A stretch of 64,000 nucleotides of DNA from Litchfieldella xinjiangensis (lineage in GTDB: Bacteria; Pseudomonadota; Gammaproteobacteria; Pseudomonadales; Halomonadaceae): the NCBI RefSeq assembly GCF_000759345.1, contig NZ_JPZL01000004.1, positions 186,001 to 250,000 of the forward strand. The letters run 5' to 3'. The position numbers and the translations under genes are program-made. Under the pieces are notes generated by a model. It did not search any database and had not been told where the DNA came from. It saw only the letters and a list, made by a program, of their open reading frames with translations. Positions 8,713 to 17,570 of the stretch are shown piece by piece. Position 1 is the stretch's first letter, and every line of letters begins with the position of its first letter.

Positions 8713-10059
8713 TCATGAATGAACAGAAATAACGCTCTGGCTAGCCTTAGCGACGAATGGCTGAAAACAGCTAAACGCGGCTTGCCAGTCGCCACTCACC
8801 AGTTTCCCCGTATACAAATCTATCGGGACGCACCACAGCGAGAGCTTGCCGTCAAAGCGAAACACCGGCAAGGGCTGACTGAAATTTTCATGCTTGGGAT
8901 AGACCAGCATGACATGCCCGTTACCGTTCAGGTATTTATGTCCATAGGCAAACATCTGGTACAGATCCGCCTGCTTCAGTTCATATTTCCGGTCGCGAGA
9001 CGATCGATTCTGATCCAACAGCTTCCATTTCGCATCAAGCAGGAACGTTTCGGCCTGCTGTTGGATAAGGAAATCGGGCTTTAGCGCAAACCACTTCTGC
9101 TCAACGCTACAATCGGCTGTATCCGGGGCATGCCTCAGTAAGTGACGACGGCTGACCTGGGTGGCGAGTTCTGCACCACTCACCAGGTGACGTTGCAGGC
9201 AGACTTTCAAATAGCGTTCAAACAGCTGTTCCATGGGGAACAACAGCGCAATACCTCGATGGTGCCCCTGTTGGAAGTCCGGGTTGAGCTGCTCAAGAAC
9301 CAATCGACACCAGGGCTTTATCGCTTGGTACCGTTGCATGAGTTTGCCGTCATGCCAACGGTCCAGGTCCCGCAAAGGGCGGCGCAACGGCTCGATGTCG
9401 GCCAATTGCTGACTGAGAATATTGGCCAGTCGCCAGTTCTCATAATCTCGTGTCTGTTTGAACACCATCGCCAGAGCCGTCTTGATCAGCCGATTCTCCA
9501 GCCGCTGGGGACTAAACTCGGCATGACGCACATAAAAGTGGCCCGCTTTATCCGGCGTCTGCCTGATCTGCTTGGCCATATCCAGCTGGCCACGAACAAA
9601 ACGACATTGCTCTTCCACTTGTCGATAATCGAAGTGCAGCCCTCGACGCACCAAGATCATTAACGCATCCAGAAACTGGCGAATCACCCATTCATGCAAC
9701 GGTAGCCGCGAGCGCATTAGCTCGGCGCCCTCTGCTTCACGGGGTTTTATGCCTAACGATGCACTGAGCATCGTCTGCAGCAGAATCCTTAATCTTTCAG
9801 GCGCGTTCGGCGCGCGTTGCTCTGCCTTAGGGAGGATTTCAATGGCCTCGCCGTTGGGGCTCTGTAGGTAGCCGACATAGCTGCACAGCCTAAGGCGATG
9901 CTTGCCTTCGATGCTGAGCAGGTCGGCTTGCCCTTTCCAGCGCTGCTGCAGGTCCATCAACCAATCGAACGTGGCTCTGGAAACGATACCAAGATCCATA
10001 GTGGGCTGCTGAGAGGCATCATAGGTCAGGGTGGCGTACTCGCGTACCTGAACGGTCAT
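8713..10059 (-). CDS. mcrC: McrC-family nuclease subunit of a McrBC restriction system
   Basis: 448-residue partner of McrB in a modification-dependent (type IV) restriction system. McrC stimulates the McrB NTPase and cuts DNA. The N-terminal half matches the McrC adaptor region, with the conserved segment YVGYLQSPNGEAIEILPK near residue 85. The C-terminal PD-(D/E)xK nuclease is visible as KPDFLIQQQAETFLLDAKWK, supplying D...DxK. Its start codon overlaps the mcrB stop (ATGA), so the two are translationally coupled. Length and order (B then C) are standard. The gene looks intact. Confidence 0.9.
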   Translation of the reverse strand: MTVQVREYATLTYDASQQPTMDLGIVSRATFDWLMDLQQRWKGQADLLSIEGKHRLRLCSYVGYLQSPNGEAIEILPKAEQRAPNAPERLRILLQTMLSASLGIKPREAEGAELMRSRLPLHEWVIRQFLDALMILVRRGLHFDYRQVEEQCRFVRGQLDMAKQIRQTPDKAGHFYVRHAEFSPQRLENRLIKTALAMVFKQTRDYENWRLANILSQQLADIEPLRRPLRDLDRWHDGKLMQRYQAIKPWCRLVLEQLNPDFQQGHHRGIALLFPMEQLFERYLKVCLQRHLVSGAELATQVSRRHLLRHAPDTADCSVEQKWFALKPDFLIQQQAETFLLDAKWKLLDQNRSSRDRKYELKQADLYQMFAYGHKYLNGNGHVMLVYPKHENFSQPLPVFRFDGKLSLWCVPIDLYTGKLVSGDWQAAFSCFQPFVAKASQSVISVHS

Positions 10060-12050
10060 ACCATGATCGCCCGGTAGGCCCCTTCCCGTGCAAAGGCCGA
10101 CGTGTTGATCCGATAACGACTATCCATTAGCTGTTCGGCAATCTCGGCCGGAAACAGCTGTCCGACGGCGCGTAGCATTTCCTGAGATGCCTCGTGAGTG
10201 AGGATAAATCTATCGGCCGGTTGCTTGGCGGGGTCATTAAGCACCCAGCCTATGCGCTGATAGTCATCGAAGAAATACTCTTGGAGCAATGGGAGCAGCT
10301 TGTTCTCGAACAGCGCAGCCAGCCCTTCCTGACGCTCGGCATCATCGGCAACGTGAGTAAGCGGCAAGAAGTAACTGTGGCCAATCAAATGCTCGGCATC
10401 CAGCAACACTTCGATTCGCTGATTGAGCATCGTCAACAGATCAGCCAAATCGATGCCATACACCTCGGTGCCCCGCAAAAGCTCCGGCTGCGGAAGCATC
10501 TCGACGAAGCTGAATCGCCGGCGCAAGGCCAAGTCCAGTTGGGCCAAGGACTTGTCTGCGGTGTTCATGGTGCCAATCAAGTACACGTTAATGGGGACGG
10601 TAAAAGGGTCCTTAGAATAAGGCAAGACCGCTGTTTGAGCGTCGGCGGCCCCTTTGCGCTTGCTGGGTTCAAGCAGGGTAATCAATTCCCCAAAGATACG
10701 GGAAATGTTGCCGCGATTGATTTCATCGATAATGAGCACATGGGGTCTTTGTTCGCTCTCCTCCCGAGTCGGCGCGAGCAACTGCTCCAGTTTCCCCAGG
10801 TCCACCGTGGTCGGCTTGAGTTCATACACGGTCATTTGAGACAACGATTTCAGGAACAGCCGTTCCTTGGGTAGGCTGGGCGAATACTGACGCAGCCACT
10901 TCACAGGTCGGCATTGCTGGAAGCCTACCCTCTCCTCTGTCTTCAGGAATTCATAGTCACCGGTAACTTCGGCAATGGCACGGAATTTATGATTGCCATC
11001 CGAGACGATCACAAGATCGCCCTGCTGCATCAGGTTCTTGAAGGTATTTACCGCGGTAACAGCATAGTCATTGTTGTTAACGGTCTCGCCATAGTAGTCC
11101 CCCAGACGTGCCTTGATCGACCGACGGGAGTGGCAGTCGCTGAAGTCGATGTCGTGACCGTACCCCAGCAGAACATAGCCGTTCTCTATGCATTCATCGA
11201 ATATATATTCTTCACCCTGCTGGGTATTACCCAGCGACATCTTCCAGATGCGCCTATTGCCCAATTCGATCGTTTCCGAGGCGGCGACCTCAACCGTGAC
11301 GTCAGCGTTCTCGCACATCTGTTTGAAGATGCCATCTACGACTTCATAGCGTATGCCGCCGGTCTGCTCATCTGTCGTCGCGCGGATCCCCTCCACGAAA
11401 TCTTCATAGGAGAAGCTTTGATGGAAGGTCGTCAGTACCACACGCTGCTCTCTCACCAGACGGTCATACTTGGCCTTGATGGCCTGACGCCGCTCGTCAC
11501 CAACGAGTTCTCGGTGAGTGGCCTGGTACCACTGCGGCTCGGCAAGACGAACCGCCAGTTCGGTGGTGGCGTAGGTTTTGCCGGTGCCCGGCGGGCCATA
11601 AAGAATCTGATTCAAAGGGTACATGGAGTCTACTTTACGCTCATAGGAATGAACTTCGTTGTCTGCCCCCTGGGGTGCGACAGTCGAACCGGGCTCGACC
11701 AGGGCAGCTATCAATTCGGGTAGTGCAGCGATGCGTTGCAGGTTGGCAGCATAACCATACTGGGACGTGCCATTGTCTTTCGGAAAACGCCGATAGCTGG
11801 TGCTCTTGGTGACTTCCCAGCGCACCTCAAGGCCATCGATGTCGTCGATAAGCGTGCGCATGGCCATTGACGAGGGGGGAAGGACCAACGGAAAAGTGCT
11901 AACGGCCCGCCCGTCCCTATTGCGCTTGACGTAGAGATAGACTTCCTCTGTGATCAAATGCTCATAGGCATACGATGGTTCGGATTTCCCCGCTTCCAAA
12001 CGGAAACCCAGATTATTGAGTTCAGCATGAATCTGTTCGGAGGTCAGCAT
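10056..12050 (-). CDS. mcrB: McrB-family AAA+ NTPase with inserted EVE/PUA-like domain
   Basis: 664-residue NTP-dependent motor and specificity subunit. Residues about 1-120 are a distinct N-terminal domain, probably for modified-DNA recognition. The AAA+ core has Walker A GPPGTGKT (about 155), Walker B V-L-I-I-D-E-I-N-R-G-N, and the McrB signature N-T-A-D-K-S followed by an R-R-R-F sensor/arginine segment. Between Walker A and B, about residues 265-410, is an extra domain starting I-W-K-M-S-L-G-N and containing L-L-G-Y-G-H-D-I-D-F. I read this as an EVE-like (PUA superfamily) modified-base reader by pattern only. AAGGA precedes the ATG. The gene is intact and coupled to mcrC. Confidence 0.9.
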   Translation of the reverse strand: MLTSEQIHAELNNLGFRLEAGKSEPSYAYEHLITEEVYLYVKRNRDGRAVSTFPLVLPPSSMAMRTLIDDIDGLEVRWEVTKSTSYRRFPKDNGTSQYGYAANLQRIAALPELIAALVEPGSTVAPQGADNEVHSYERKVDSMYPLNQILYGPPGTGKTYATTELAVRLAEPQWYQATHRELVGDERRQAIKAKYDRLVREQRVVLTTFHQSFSYEDFVEGIRATTDEQTGGIRYEVVDGIFKQMCENADVTVEVAASETIELGNRRIWKMSLGNTQQGEEYIFDECIENGYVLLGYGHDIDFSDCHSRRSIKARLGDYYGETVNNNDYAVTAVNTFKNLMQQGDLVIVSDGNHKFRAIAEVTGDYEFLKTEERVGFQQCRPVKWLRQYSPSLPKERLFLKSLSQMTVYELKPTTVDLGKLEQLLAPTREESEQRPHVLIIDEINRGNISRIFGELITLLEPSKRKGAADAQTAVLPYSKDPFTVPINVYLIGTMNTADKSLAQLDLALRRRFSFVEMLPQPELLRGTEVYGIDLADLLTMLNQRIEVLLDAEHLIGHSYFLPLTHVADDAERQEGLAALFENKLLPLLQEYFFDDYQRIGWVLNDPAKQPADRFILTHEASQEMLRAVGQLFPAEIAEQLMDSRYRINTSAFAREGAYRAIMV

Positions 12051-12234
12051 TCATCATGTCCTTCTAGGGGCTACGATTGTAGCCGCCAATACGGTAAAAG
12101 TTCAGCCCCCGCCAGGCCTGACCGATTGATGCACTGATCATACTGCGTGCCGCCGAAGCTACTATCTTCTCATTGAAGCGACCATGGTCCAGCAGCCTTA
12201 CGTTACGTGCTCTACGAAACGGGGGAATGGGTGC

Positions 12235-12345
12235 TCAGCCTGTCCGTAAGATGGCTGCGCTTTGCCTGTGCAACTCAAGAAGAGTGTCAGCCCAGCCGGA
12301 TTCAACGAATAGAAGGTGTGGTCTCGGAGGTGCATTTCGTGCACA
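12235..12345. repeat. Dispersed repeat A, copy 1
   Basis: About 110 bp strongly similar to 14397-14507 in the same orientation. Both contain CGTAAGATGGCTGCGCT, then GAAGAGTGTCAGCCCAG and GAAGGTGTGGTC. The two copies bracket the 372-aa membrane-protein gene. On the minus strand both copies also read as similar peptides (W-A-D-T-L-x-E-L-H-R), which may be coincidence or a decayed gene end. Confidence 0.7.
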
Positions 12346-12518
12346 GCGGGCGAGCCCCTTAAACAAAGAAACCCGGCCAAAGGCCGGGCAGGGTCGATGA
12401 GACGCGGTTTTTTGGGCGAACCCGAGCAGGAACGCTGGCAGTGGCGTCTCCTGAGCTTGCGAACAAGGGTAAGGAGTACCGCAGGGAACCAAGCTAGGTA
12501 GGAGCTATAAAGAAAAGA

Positions 12519-12660
12519 GCCCGACCTCGTATGGCCGGGCTCCGATCACCGCTTCCCTTCATCTATCTCGTGGCATCCTGCCCGAGCGTCCTTTGCGGAG
12601 GTCTCCCTGACCTGTTTCCCTCTGGGGCCTTCCGTTGCCCCGTTGACGTGTATGATGGCA
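12519..12660. repeat. Dispersed repeat B, copy 1, led by a hairpin
   Basis: Begins with a GC hairpin (GAGCCCG...CGGGCTC, 12519-12543) and continues with CATCCTGCCCGAGCGTCC and a GTTGCCCCGTTGAC segment. A related unit lies at 38683-38795, also led by a GC hairpin and an ATCACC spacer. This may be a family of intergenic repeats or a terminator-linked element of the host. The hairpin could act as a terminator but has no T-run. Confidence 0.5.
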
Positions 12661-13058
12661 GGTTCCATTAATGAGCGATGCAGTAGGTCCCACCTATGTT
12701 TGTAGGTTATTACCGACAGGACTGATCTATTGGCCGGCTTGCCTCTGTCAACCGAACACCAACGCCAGACGATTATATCTAGGGCCTGGCCTCATCACAT
12801 CTTAGCTGCTTGGGTAGGGCGTCGGCTGCGCTTAGAACCACGGGCAATTTTTCGGTGGCTCTCCAACGGTTTCGCTCAGTTAGGGCTATGGTAGGCAGCT
12901 CTAAAGTTTTATTAGGGTAAGCCGATAAACAAATGATAACTAACATGTCGCCCGCACATACAACGTCCAAGACACACTTTTTTAACGCAGTCGACTTTCA
13001 AAACGGTATATTAAACCTTATATAAACAATCAATACGTATCTCTGGATAAAGAACGCT
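12661..13058. other. Intergenic stretch before the membrane-protein gene
   Basis: About 400 bases with no convincing ORF. The last 70 bases are AT-rich with TATA-like runs, which could hold the promoter of the next gene, but I cannot assign -35/-10 boxes with confidence. Confidence 0.4.
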
Positions 13059-14177
13059 ATGGCAAAGCTCCCACTCAGATTAATGCTTCTTTTACTAGCG
13101 ATAGTATCAGCAGGTATTATCGGTCAACATACCCAGCTCTCCGTATTGGCATTGCAGAGGATTGATCCGCTACCAGAAGCGAAAGCCATGATAGAGGAAG
13201 AGCGTTATGCAGAGGCTGCTGATTACATGAGCTTTTTCATGACATATGAATACGTGAGCAGCAGGCAAGAAGCACAGTCGCTTTACCAGGCCATCAACGA
13301 ACACCGGAGTCAGTGGCGCTACCAGTTGAGCAAGCTTGGCGAAGGCCTACTTGAAGGTACCAGCGACGAGACCATCGGACAGGCGACCAGCGTGATGACT
13401 GACTTCATGGTCATCGGCGACATTCGTGACTTGGCCAGCCAAGGAGTGAACTACGCACAAGGAGAAGAAGTTGACGAAGTCATGGTTGCGCTTGCTTCAC
13501 TCGGATTCATTGCATCATCCGCTCAGCTTGCGAGTGGGTTAGGCACTGCGGCGACTGCAGGGACAGGTGCCCCCGCACTGGCAGGCACCACTATCGCGAA
13601 GAGCAGTATCATAGCAATGAAAGCCGCACGACGACTTGGAAAACTCCCTTCTTGGTTGGGGAAAGCGGTCTTGTCGGCCGCAAAAAGTGCCAGTGAAACG
13701 CGTAGCCTTGGTGCGCTAGGCAATATGCTAGGTGACATAAATACATTAGCTAAAACACGCGGCGGTCTGAAGTTACTGGCACGCACGCAAAATGCTACGG
13801 ATCTGCATCGTGCAGCCCGTTTTGCTGATGCCTTCGGCAGTAAAAGTGCCACGCTATACCGTATTGGTGGCAATACGGCTATTGATATTGCTCAGCGCTC
13901 TAGTGTGCTAGGTAAAGAAACGATTTTAATGGCGGCTACCTTCGGTCAAGGTGGGCTAAAGCTTCTTAATAATACTGGCGCAATCAAGTTCACTAAATAT
14001 CTCAGCCGTGGAAGCAAAATGATTTACAAAGGCGATCTTGTCGCCTTGATAGCCAAGCTGCTATTGCTGCTCCCCATATGGCTACTATACGCTCTTATCG
14101 CGCTCACCGCCTGGCTATGGTTCCCAAGCAGGCTCTTGACAGTACTATGTAAGCGAATCGTATCACGTGCGCCATAG
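13059..14177 (+). CDS. Unknown protein with N-terminal anchor and C-terminal hydrophobic hairpin
   Basis: 372 residues, no family recognised. Residues 5-23 form a hydrophobic signal/anchor. About 40-130 is a helical region with charged residues. About 150-200 is rich in Ala, Gly and Ser with no charge (LASGLGTAATAGTGAPALAG). About 200-325 contains further amphipathic helices. Residues 328-363 form a long, strongly hydrophobic stretch likely to be one or two membrane helices, followed by a basic tail. The combination of anchor, glycine/alanine-rich segment and terminal hydrophobic hairpin recalls membrane-active effectors, but no motif proves this. It is flanked on both sides by repeat A and lies beside defence genes. 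Confidence 0.6.
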   Translation: MAKLPLRLMLLLLAIVSAGIIGQHTQLSVLALQRIDPLPEAKAMIEEERYAEAADYMSFFMTYEYVSSRQEAQSLYQAINEHRSQWRYQLSKLGEGLLEGTSDETIGQATSVMTDFMVIGDIRDLASQGVNYAQGEEVDEVMVALASLGFIASSAQLASGLGTAATAGTGAPALAGTTIAKSSIIAMKAARRLGKLPSWLGKAVLSAAKSASETRSLGALGNMLGDINTLAKTRGGLKLLARTQNATDLHRAARFADAFGSKSATLYRIGGNTAIDIAQRSSVLGKETILMAATFGQGGLKLLNNTGAIKFTKYLSRGSKMIYKGDLVALIAKLLLLLPIWLLYALIALTAWLWFPSRLLTVLCKRIVSRAP

Positions 14178-14396
14178 CATCATTAGAGTGGCTTTTCCAC
14201 AGATGATTTGGACAAGGTACCTACCTAGCTACTTGGGCGTTCTTACCTGCCTAAAGAGAGGTGATTCCCACGACTTGAGGGCAACCTCCTTCCCCGAGAC
14301 TGAGAAACCCTGGCATTCCCCTCTCCGGTCGTGGAGCGCACCACTCCGGCAGCTTTGTGCTTCGCGGCTCTAACATGTAACGGGGTGATGGCCGCT

Positions 14397-14507
14397 CCTC
14401 GCATCCGTAAGATGGCTGCGCTTAGCCTATGCAGCTCCTGAAGAGTGTCAGCCCAGTCGGATTCAAAGAATGGAAGGTGTGGTCCCGAAGGTAAAGTTCG
14501 TTTGTAG
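14397..14507. repeat. Dispersed repeat A, copy 2
   Basis: Partner of the repeat at 12235-12345, same orientation. It ends about 15 bases before the jetD relic begins, so it may mark the recombination point that removed the rest of the Wadjet locus. Confidence 0.7.
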
Positions 14508-14522
14508 CGGCGCTCCGAGCTA

Positions 14523-14924
14523 CACATCGTCGAGAATCAGGAAACTGGCTGGGCTCTAGCGCCCCATCATGGACGGATCTCTATCTTCGGGATGGCCATG
14601 GGCATCGAGGTGCTGGCGGGGATTCCGTGGTTGGCGCAGTCCAACATCCGCTATTGAGGGGATATCGATCCCCATGGCTTCTCGATATTGAATCGACTAC
14701 GCGTTCACTACCCTCAGGCACGTTCGGTCATGATGGACGAGCAGACTCTGATCGGGCACCGTCAACTATGCGTCATCGAGCCAATCCCCTCTTACGCGAG
14801 TTTGTCGCATCTGACTTCCGATGAAGCGGCTGTCTATCATGGCCTGCTCGAACATCGCTGGGGCGATCGTTTGCGTTTGGAGCAGGAACTGGTGGACTGG
14901 AAATGGGCGCGCCGTCAGTTGTGA
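14523..14924 (+). pseudogene. jetD: C-terminal relic of Wadjet nuclease JetD
   Basis: In one frame the stretch reads I-V-E-N-Q, then I-F-G-M-A...E-V-L-A-G-I-P-W-L-A and Y-stop-G-D-I-D-P-H-G-F-S-I-L-N-R-L, ending with E-Q-E-L-V-D-W-K-W. This matches the Toprim-like C-terminal part of JetD (DUF2220), the DNA-cleaving subunit of the Wadjet (JetABCD) anti-plasmid complex. The Toprim acid residues are recognisable (Glu of V-E-N, Asp pair of G-D-I-D). The conserved Trp codon before G-D-I-D is TGA at 14655, an in-frame stop. The N-terminal half of jetD and all of jetABC are absent, so this is a dead remnant. Confidence 0.75.
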
Positions 14925-15139
14925 GTGGAAGCCGTAGCGATAGATCAACGCTCTTCACCTGTGCATTGCAGGTTGCCTGTCCCTTTCAGTCGATGATTGT
15001 GCTCCGGGCTAGTCAAGTTCGGGCCCTATGCAGCATTTGATTCAGTAGTGGTGCCGTTCGAGGTCAGCGGTGATGCCCCCGAAAGCGCTAGTCTGGTCAA
15101 GTGCATTTAGGCCACCACGTCACTGTGAGAGGCCAAGCC

Positions 15140-15721
15140 TTATCCTTGCCTCAGCTCTTCAATCACCCTGTCGACAGCCTGCCGGTGGTCTTTCGTGATA
15201 CATCGGTTGCTGAGGCGGATCAGGTAGATGCCCAATCGTGAGAGATGGATTTCTTTAGACGCATCCGTGTCGGCAACTGCCTTTCTGCGGTGGATGTCGC
15301 CATCCACCTCAAGTGCCCATAAGCGATAGGGCTTACTCAGGACCACCAGGAAATCGATATAGCGACCATCGATGTTCACTTGCCTGAAAAGCGTGTAGTG
15401 GCGTTTGAGCGATTGAAAAATGAACTCTTCATAGGCTGTCATGTAGCCGCGTTCACGCTTGGCTTCGATCTTTTCCTCAGGAAGTAGCGTAATATTCAAG
15501 TCCTGAAACAGCCGGGATATCCGTGCCTCTTTCTCGTATTGCCAAAACTCGTTGTCGAATTGTTGATCGAGGAGGGTTCTGAGTGCCTCAAGGCGCTGTT
15601 CATTATGAGCCTCCACCAAGCGGCATGCCTGGAGCCACTCCTGATTTTTCCCTGTATGAAGGGCTTCGGGTCTTTGAAGAGGCGCTGTAAAATGGAACTT
15701 CTTGTCGATAAAGGGCTTCAT
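15140..15721 (-). CDS. DUF559-type (Vsr-like PD-(D/E)xK) endonuclease-domain protein
   Basis: 193 residues. The C-terminal ~100 residues carry a Vsr/DUF559-like nuclease core: F-R-Q-V-N-I-D-G-R-Y-I-D-F-L-V, then W-A-L-E-V-D-G-D-I-H with a following D...K-E-I-H-L and an L-G-I-Y-L-I-R-L strand, giving the D...E-x-D pattern of that fold. The N-terminal part is helical. I placed the start at 15721 because AGGAG lies eight bases upstream and homology-like sequence begins there; the open frame further upstream has no ribosome-binding site. It lies downstream of the HIRAN gene on the same strand, so the two may work together on DNA. Confidence 0.75.
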   Translation of the reverse strand: MKPFIDKKFHFTAPLQRPEALHTGKNQEWLQACRLVEAHNEQRLEALRTLLDQQFDNEFWQYEKEARISRLFQDLNITLLPEEKIEAKRERGYMTAYEEFIFQSLKRHYTLFRQVNIDGRYIDFLVVLSKPYRLWALEVDGDIHRRKAVADTDASKEIHLSRLGIYLIRLSNRCITKDHRQAVDRVIEELRQG

Positions 15722-15927
15722 AGTCGGGCTCCTGGGGCACCTCACGTTTGGGCGGGAGGGATTCCTTATTTTCAAAAAGTCGAGCCAGCCGACCTTGAGC
15801 TGACTGATGTCGGGGAGATGTGCGGGTGAGCGGAGAACGCGAAAGGCATCCTGTCGAGGCACGACAAGAGATCCGAGACTGCTGCCGTGTGTGGCGCGTC
15901 TCGTCACGGAACTGTCGACCACAATGG

Positions 15928-16203
15928 TCAAGGCAATGCCTCGATATCGCTTAGCTCCGTACTAGTCACACTCGCCACCCGGGCTCCCACATTGTACTGG
16001 CGCTCAATGTACTCGTTCAGCGTGACGTTAAGCGATCTAGGGATGTGCCCCACATGATGGCCATCGATAATCACCTTTATCCCATTCACATCATGCGGAT
16101 TCTTCGGGTCCGGTGAGAGAGTGACTTTCGAGCGCAAGGAAACCGCCGAAAAGTTGACATTGTAGAAAGAGACGCCTGCTACCCGGGTTTCGAATTTAGC
16201 CAT
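15928..16203 (-). CDS. Stand-alone HIRAN-domain protein
   Basis: 91-residue protein that is essentially one HIRAN domain: V-A-G-V-S-F-Y at the start, S-P-D-P-K-N-P-H-D-V-N-G-I-K-V in the middle and G-H-I-P-R-S-L after it. HIRAN domains bind single-stranded or 3'-terminal DNA and are usually fused to helicases or nucleases. An AAGGA ribosome-binding site precedes the ATG. It is ~200 bp upstream of the DUF559 nuclease on the same strand, which suggests a two-part nuclease plus DNA-end-binding arrangement. That link is inference. Confidence 0.8.
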   Translation of the reverse strand: MAKFETRVAGVSFYNVNFSAVSLRSKVTLSPDPKNPHDVNGIKVIIDGHHVGHIPRSLNVTLNEYIERQYNVGARVASVTSTELSDIEALP

Positions 16204-16378
16204 TCCTTGGAACTCTATTCAAAAGGCACATCGGATTCGACAATCAGGGATACATCACTTTTAGCATATCCGCGTCGCGTGACCGGTCGGTCGCATCGGG
16301 GCTGGTTTCTGTTCCGTATGAGGTTAGCCCGCAGTGCGACAGTCTCTCCGTTGCTGGGAGTCGGGCTCCCCTGGTCGT

Positions 16379-16918
16379 TTAGCCGAATACCTCGCAGCAG
16401 GCATTTGCATAGCGAGCGGCGTCTCCTAGGGCACGATGCGGAACCGAGCGCCTTCTGAGGATGTGCTTCAAATAGGCAGCCTTGTCAGTATCAAGGACAG
16501 CGTAAAACTCATTCATATCAGCTAACCGAAATGTGGGCTCAATGCCTGCGACCTTGAATAGCTTACCGAGCCAGAACCCATCAAAATCCACCGCATCACA
16601 ATACACCGTTTCGACACCTAGCATGTCGTTCAGCCGCTGAGCCGCTTCAATCACTGACAGACCTTCCTCCAGTAGCTGGCCCCGTGAGATACCATGGAGT
16701 GCTTTAGCCTGGTCATCCCAGTGTGTCCAGGCATGAGAGGGGCGTATAAGAAAGCTATCACTGTTTCCGAGCGTATCGGCCCAGCCAACCTCTATAGGGT
16801 AGCTAGCTGGCTGATCGAGACCCGATGCCTCGACGTCGAGAAAAGTGACAAGAGGAAGGCCAACGAGGCTAATAGAGTCCACTTTCCTATCCCATATTTT
16901 TGTACGTATCATTTCCAC
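16379..16918 (-). CDS. DnaQ-like DEDDh 3'-5' exonuclease
   Basis: 179-residue single-domain exonuclease. Active-site motifs of the DEDDh class are visible: Exo I D-V-E-A-S-G near residue 28, Exo II Y-C-D-A-V-D-F-D-G-F-W near residue 108 and Exo III H-R-A-L-G-D-A near residue 160. Such small proofreading-type exonucleases are common next to mobile and defence genes and degrade DNA or RNA ends. It points the same way as the HIRAN and DUF559 genes but is separated from them by ~175 bp, so cotranscription is possible, not shown. Intact. Confidence 0.85.
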   Translation of the reverse strand: MEMIRTKIWDRKVDSISLVGLPLVTFLDVEASGLDQPASYPIEVGWADTLGNSDSFLIRPSHAWTHWDDQAKALHGISRGQLLEEGLSVIEAAQRLNDMLGVETVYCDAVDFDGFWLGKLFKVAGIEPTFRLADMNEFYAVLDTDKAAYLKHILRRRSVPHRALGDAARYANACCEVFG

Positions 16919-17570
16919 TTCTATTCTAGTGCCGAAGCTGCCAATTCGTGCCTCTCATTTTCCTGGGGAAGGTTCACCGGCGCTTTCCCCCGCAATTCAA
17001 TTGCTACTCAAAGCGATGCGGCTACAAATCAAGCCCTTCAAGCTGGTAATGCTAGGGGGTAAGCAAGACTGACAATGTTACTCATCATTATTAAGTATTA
17101 TTCGCATCGAGGGAGTATAAAACCAAAGCTGACCACACCCGCTAGCGAAACGGGAGATAGAATCTCACTGTGAGCCTCGCCTGCGATACGTTCTCAATAA
17201 GATGCCTGACTGTTGACGATAGCGCCTTGTCTCGCGCAGATCTGACAGGGTACAAAAAACATCCTCCCTGCTGTGCGCGCCAGATTTATCGTGGCGAGCT
17301 CCTGCCCTCCTGCCCCCTCTAACTGCGACGCAGGGAAAAGGTAATGGGCGATTGGGCCTTCGAATACTCACGCATGGCTGCGTCTGCCACTTCAGCTCGG
17401 AATGCTGCGAGGGCTTGACCCATACGAACCACTGCTAGCATCTAGGCACCCGTATGAATAGCCGTTCACGGTATACCATGGCTCCTCCCTCGCTAGATGA
17501 ATTTTATACCTACAGAAAATGCATACTCTGCCGATAAGTGCTTGAAGCAATTAAGATAGGTGGACAATAC
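16919..17570. other. Long intergenic stretch, nothing recognised
   Basis: About 650 bases. No ORF with a credible start, no recognisable RNA or repeat. The sequence may be decayed coding DNA. Confidence 0.4.

Noticed and set aside
10914-11723. Long plus-strand open frame opposite mcrB
   Set aside because: Lies entirely antisense to a clearly conserved AAA+ gene; its residues show no domain.
15721-15931. N-terminal extension of the DUF559 protein to the TTG at 15931
   Set aside because: No ribosome-binding site for the TTG, the extension is not family-like, and AGGAG sits correctly before the ATG at 15721.
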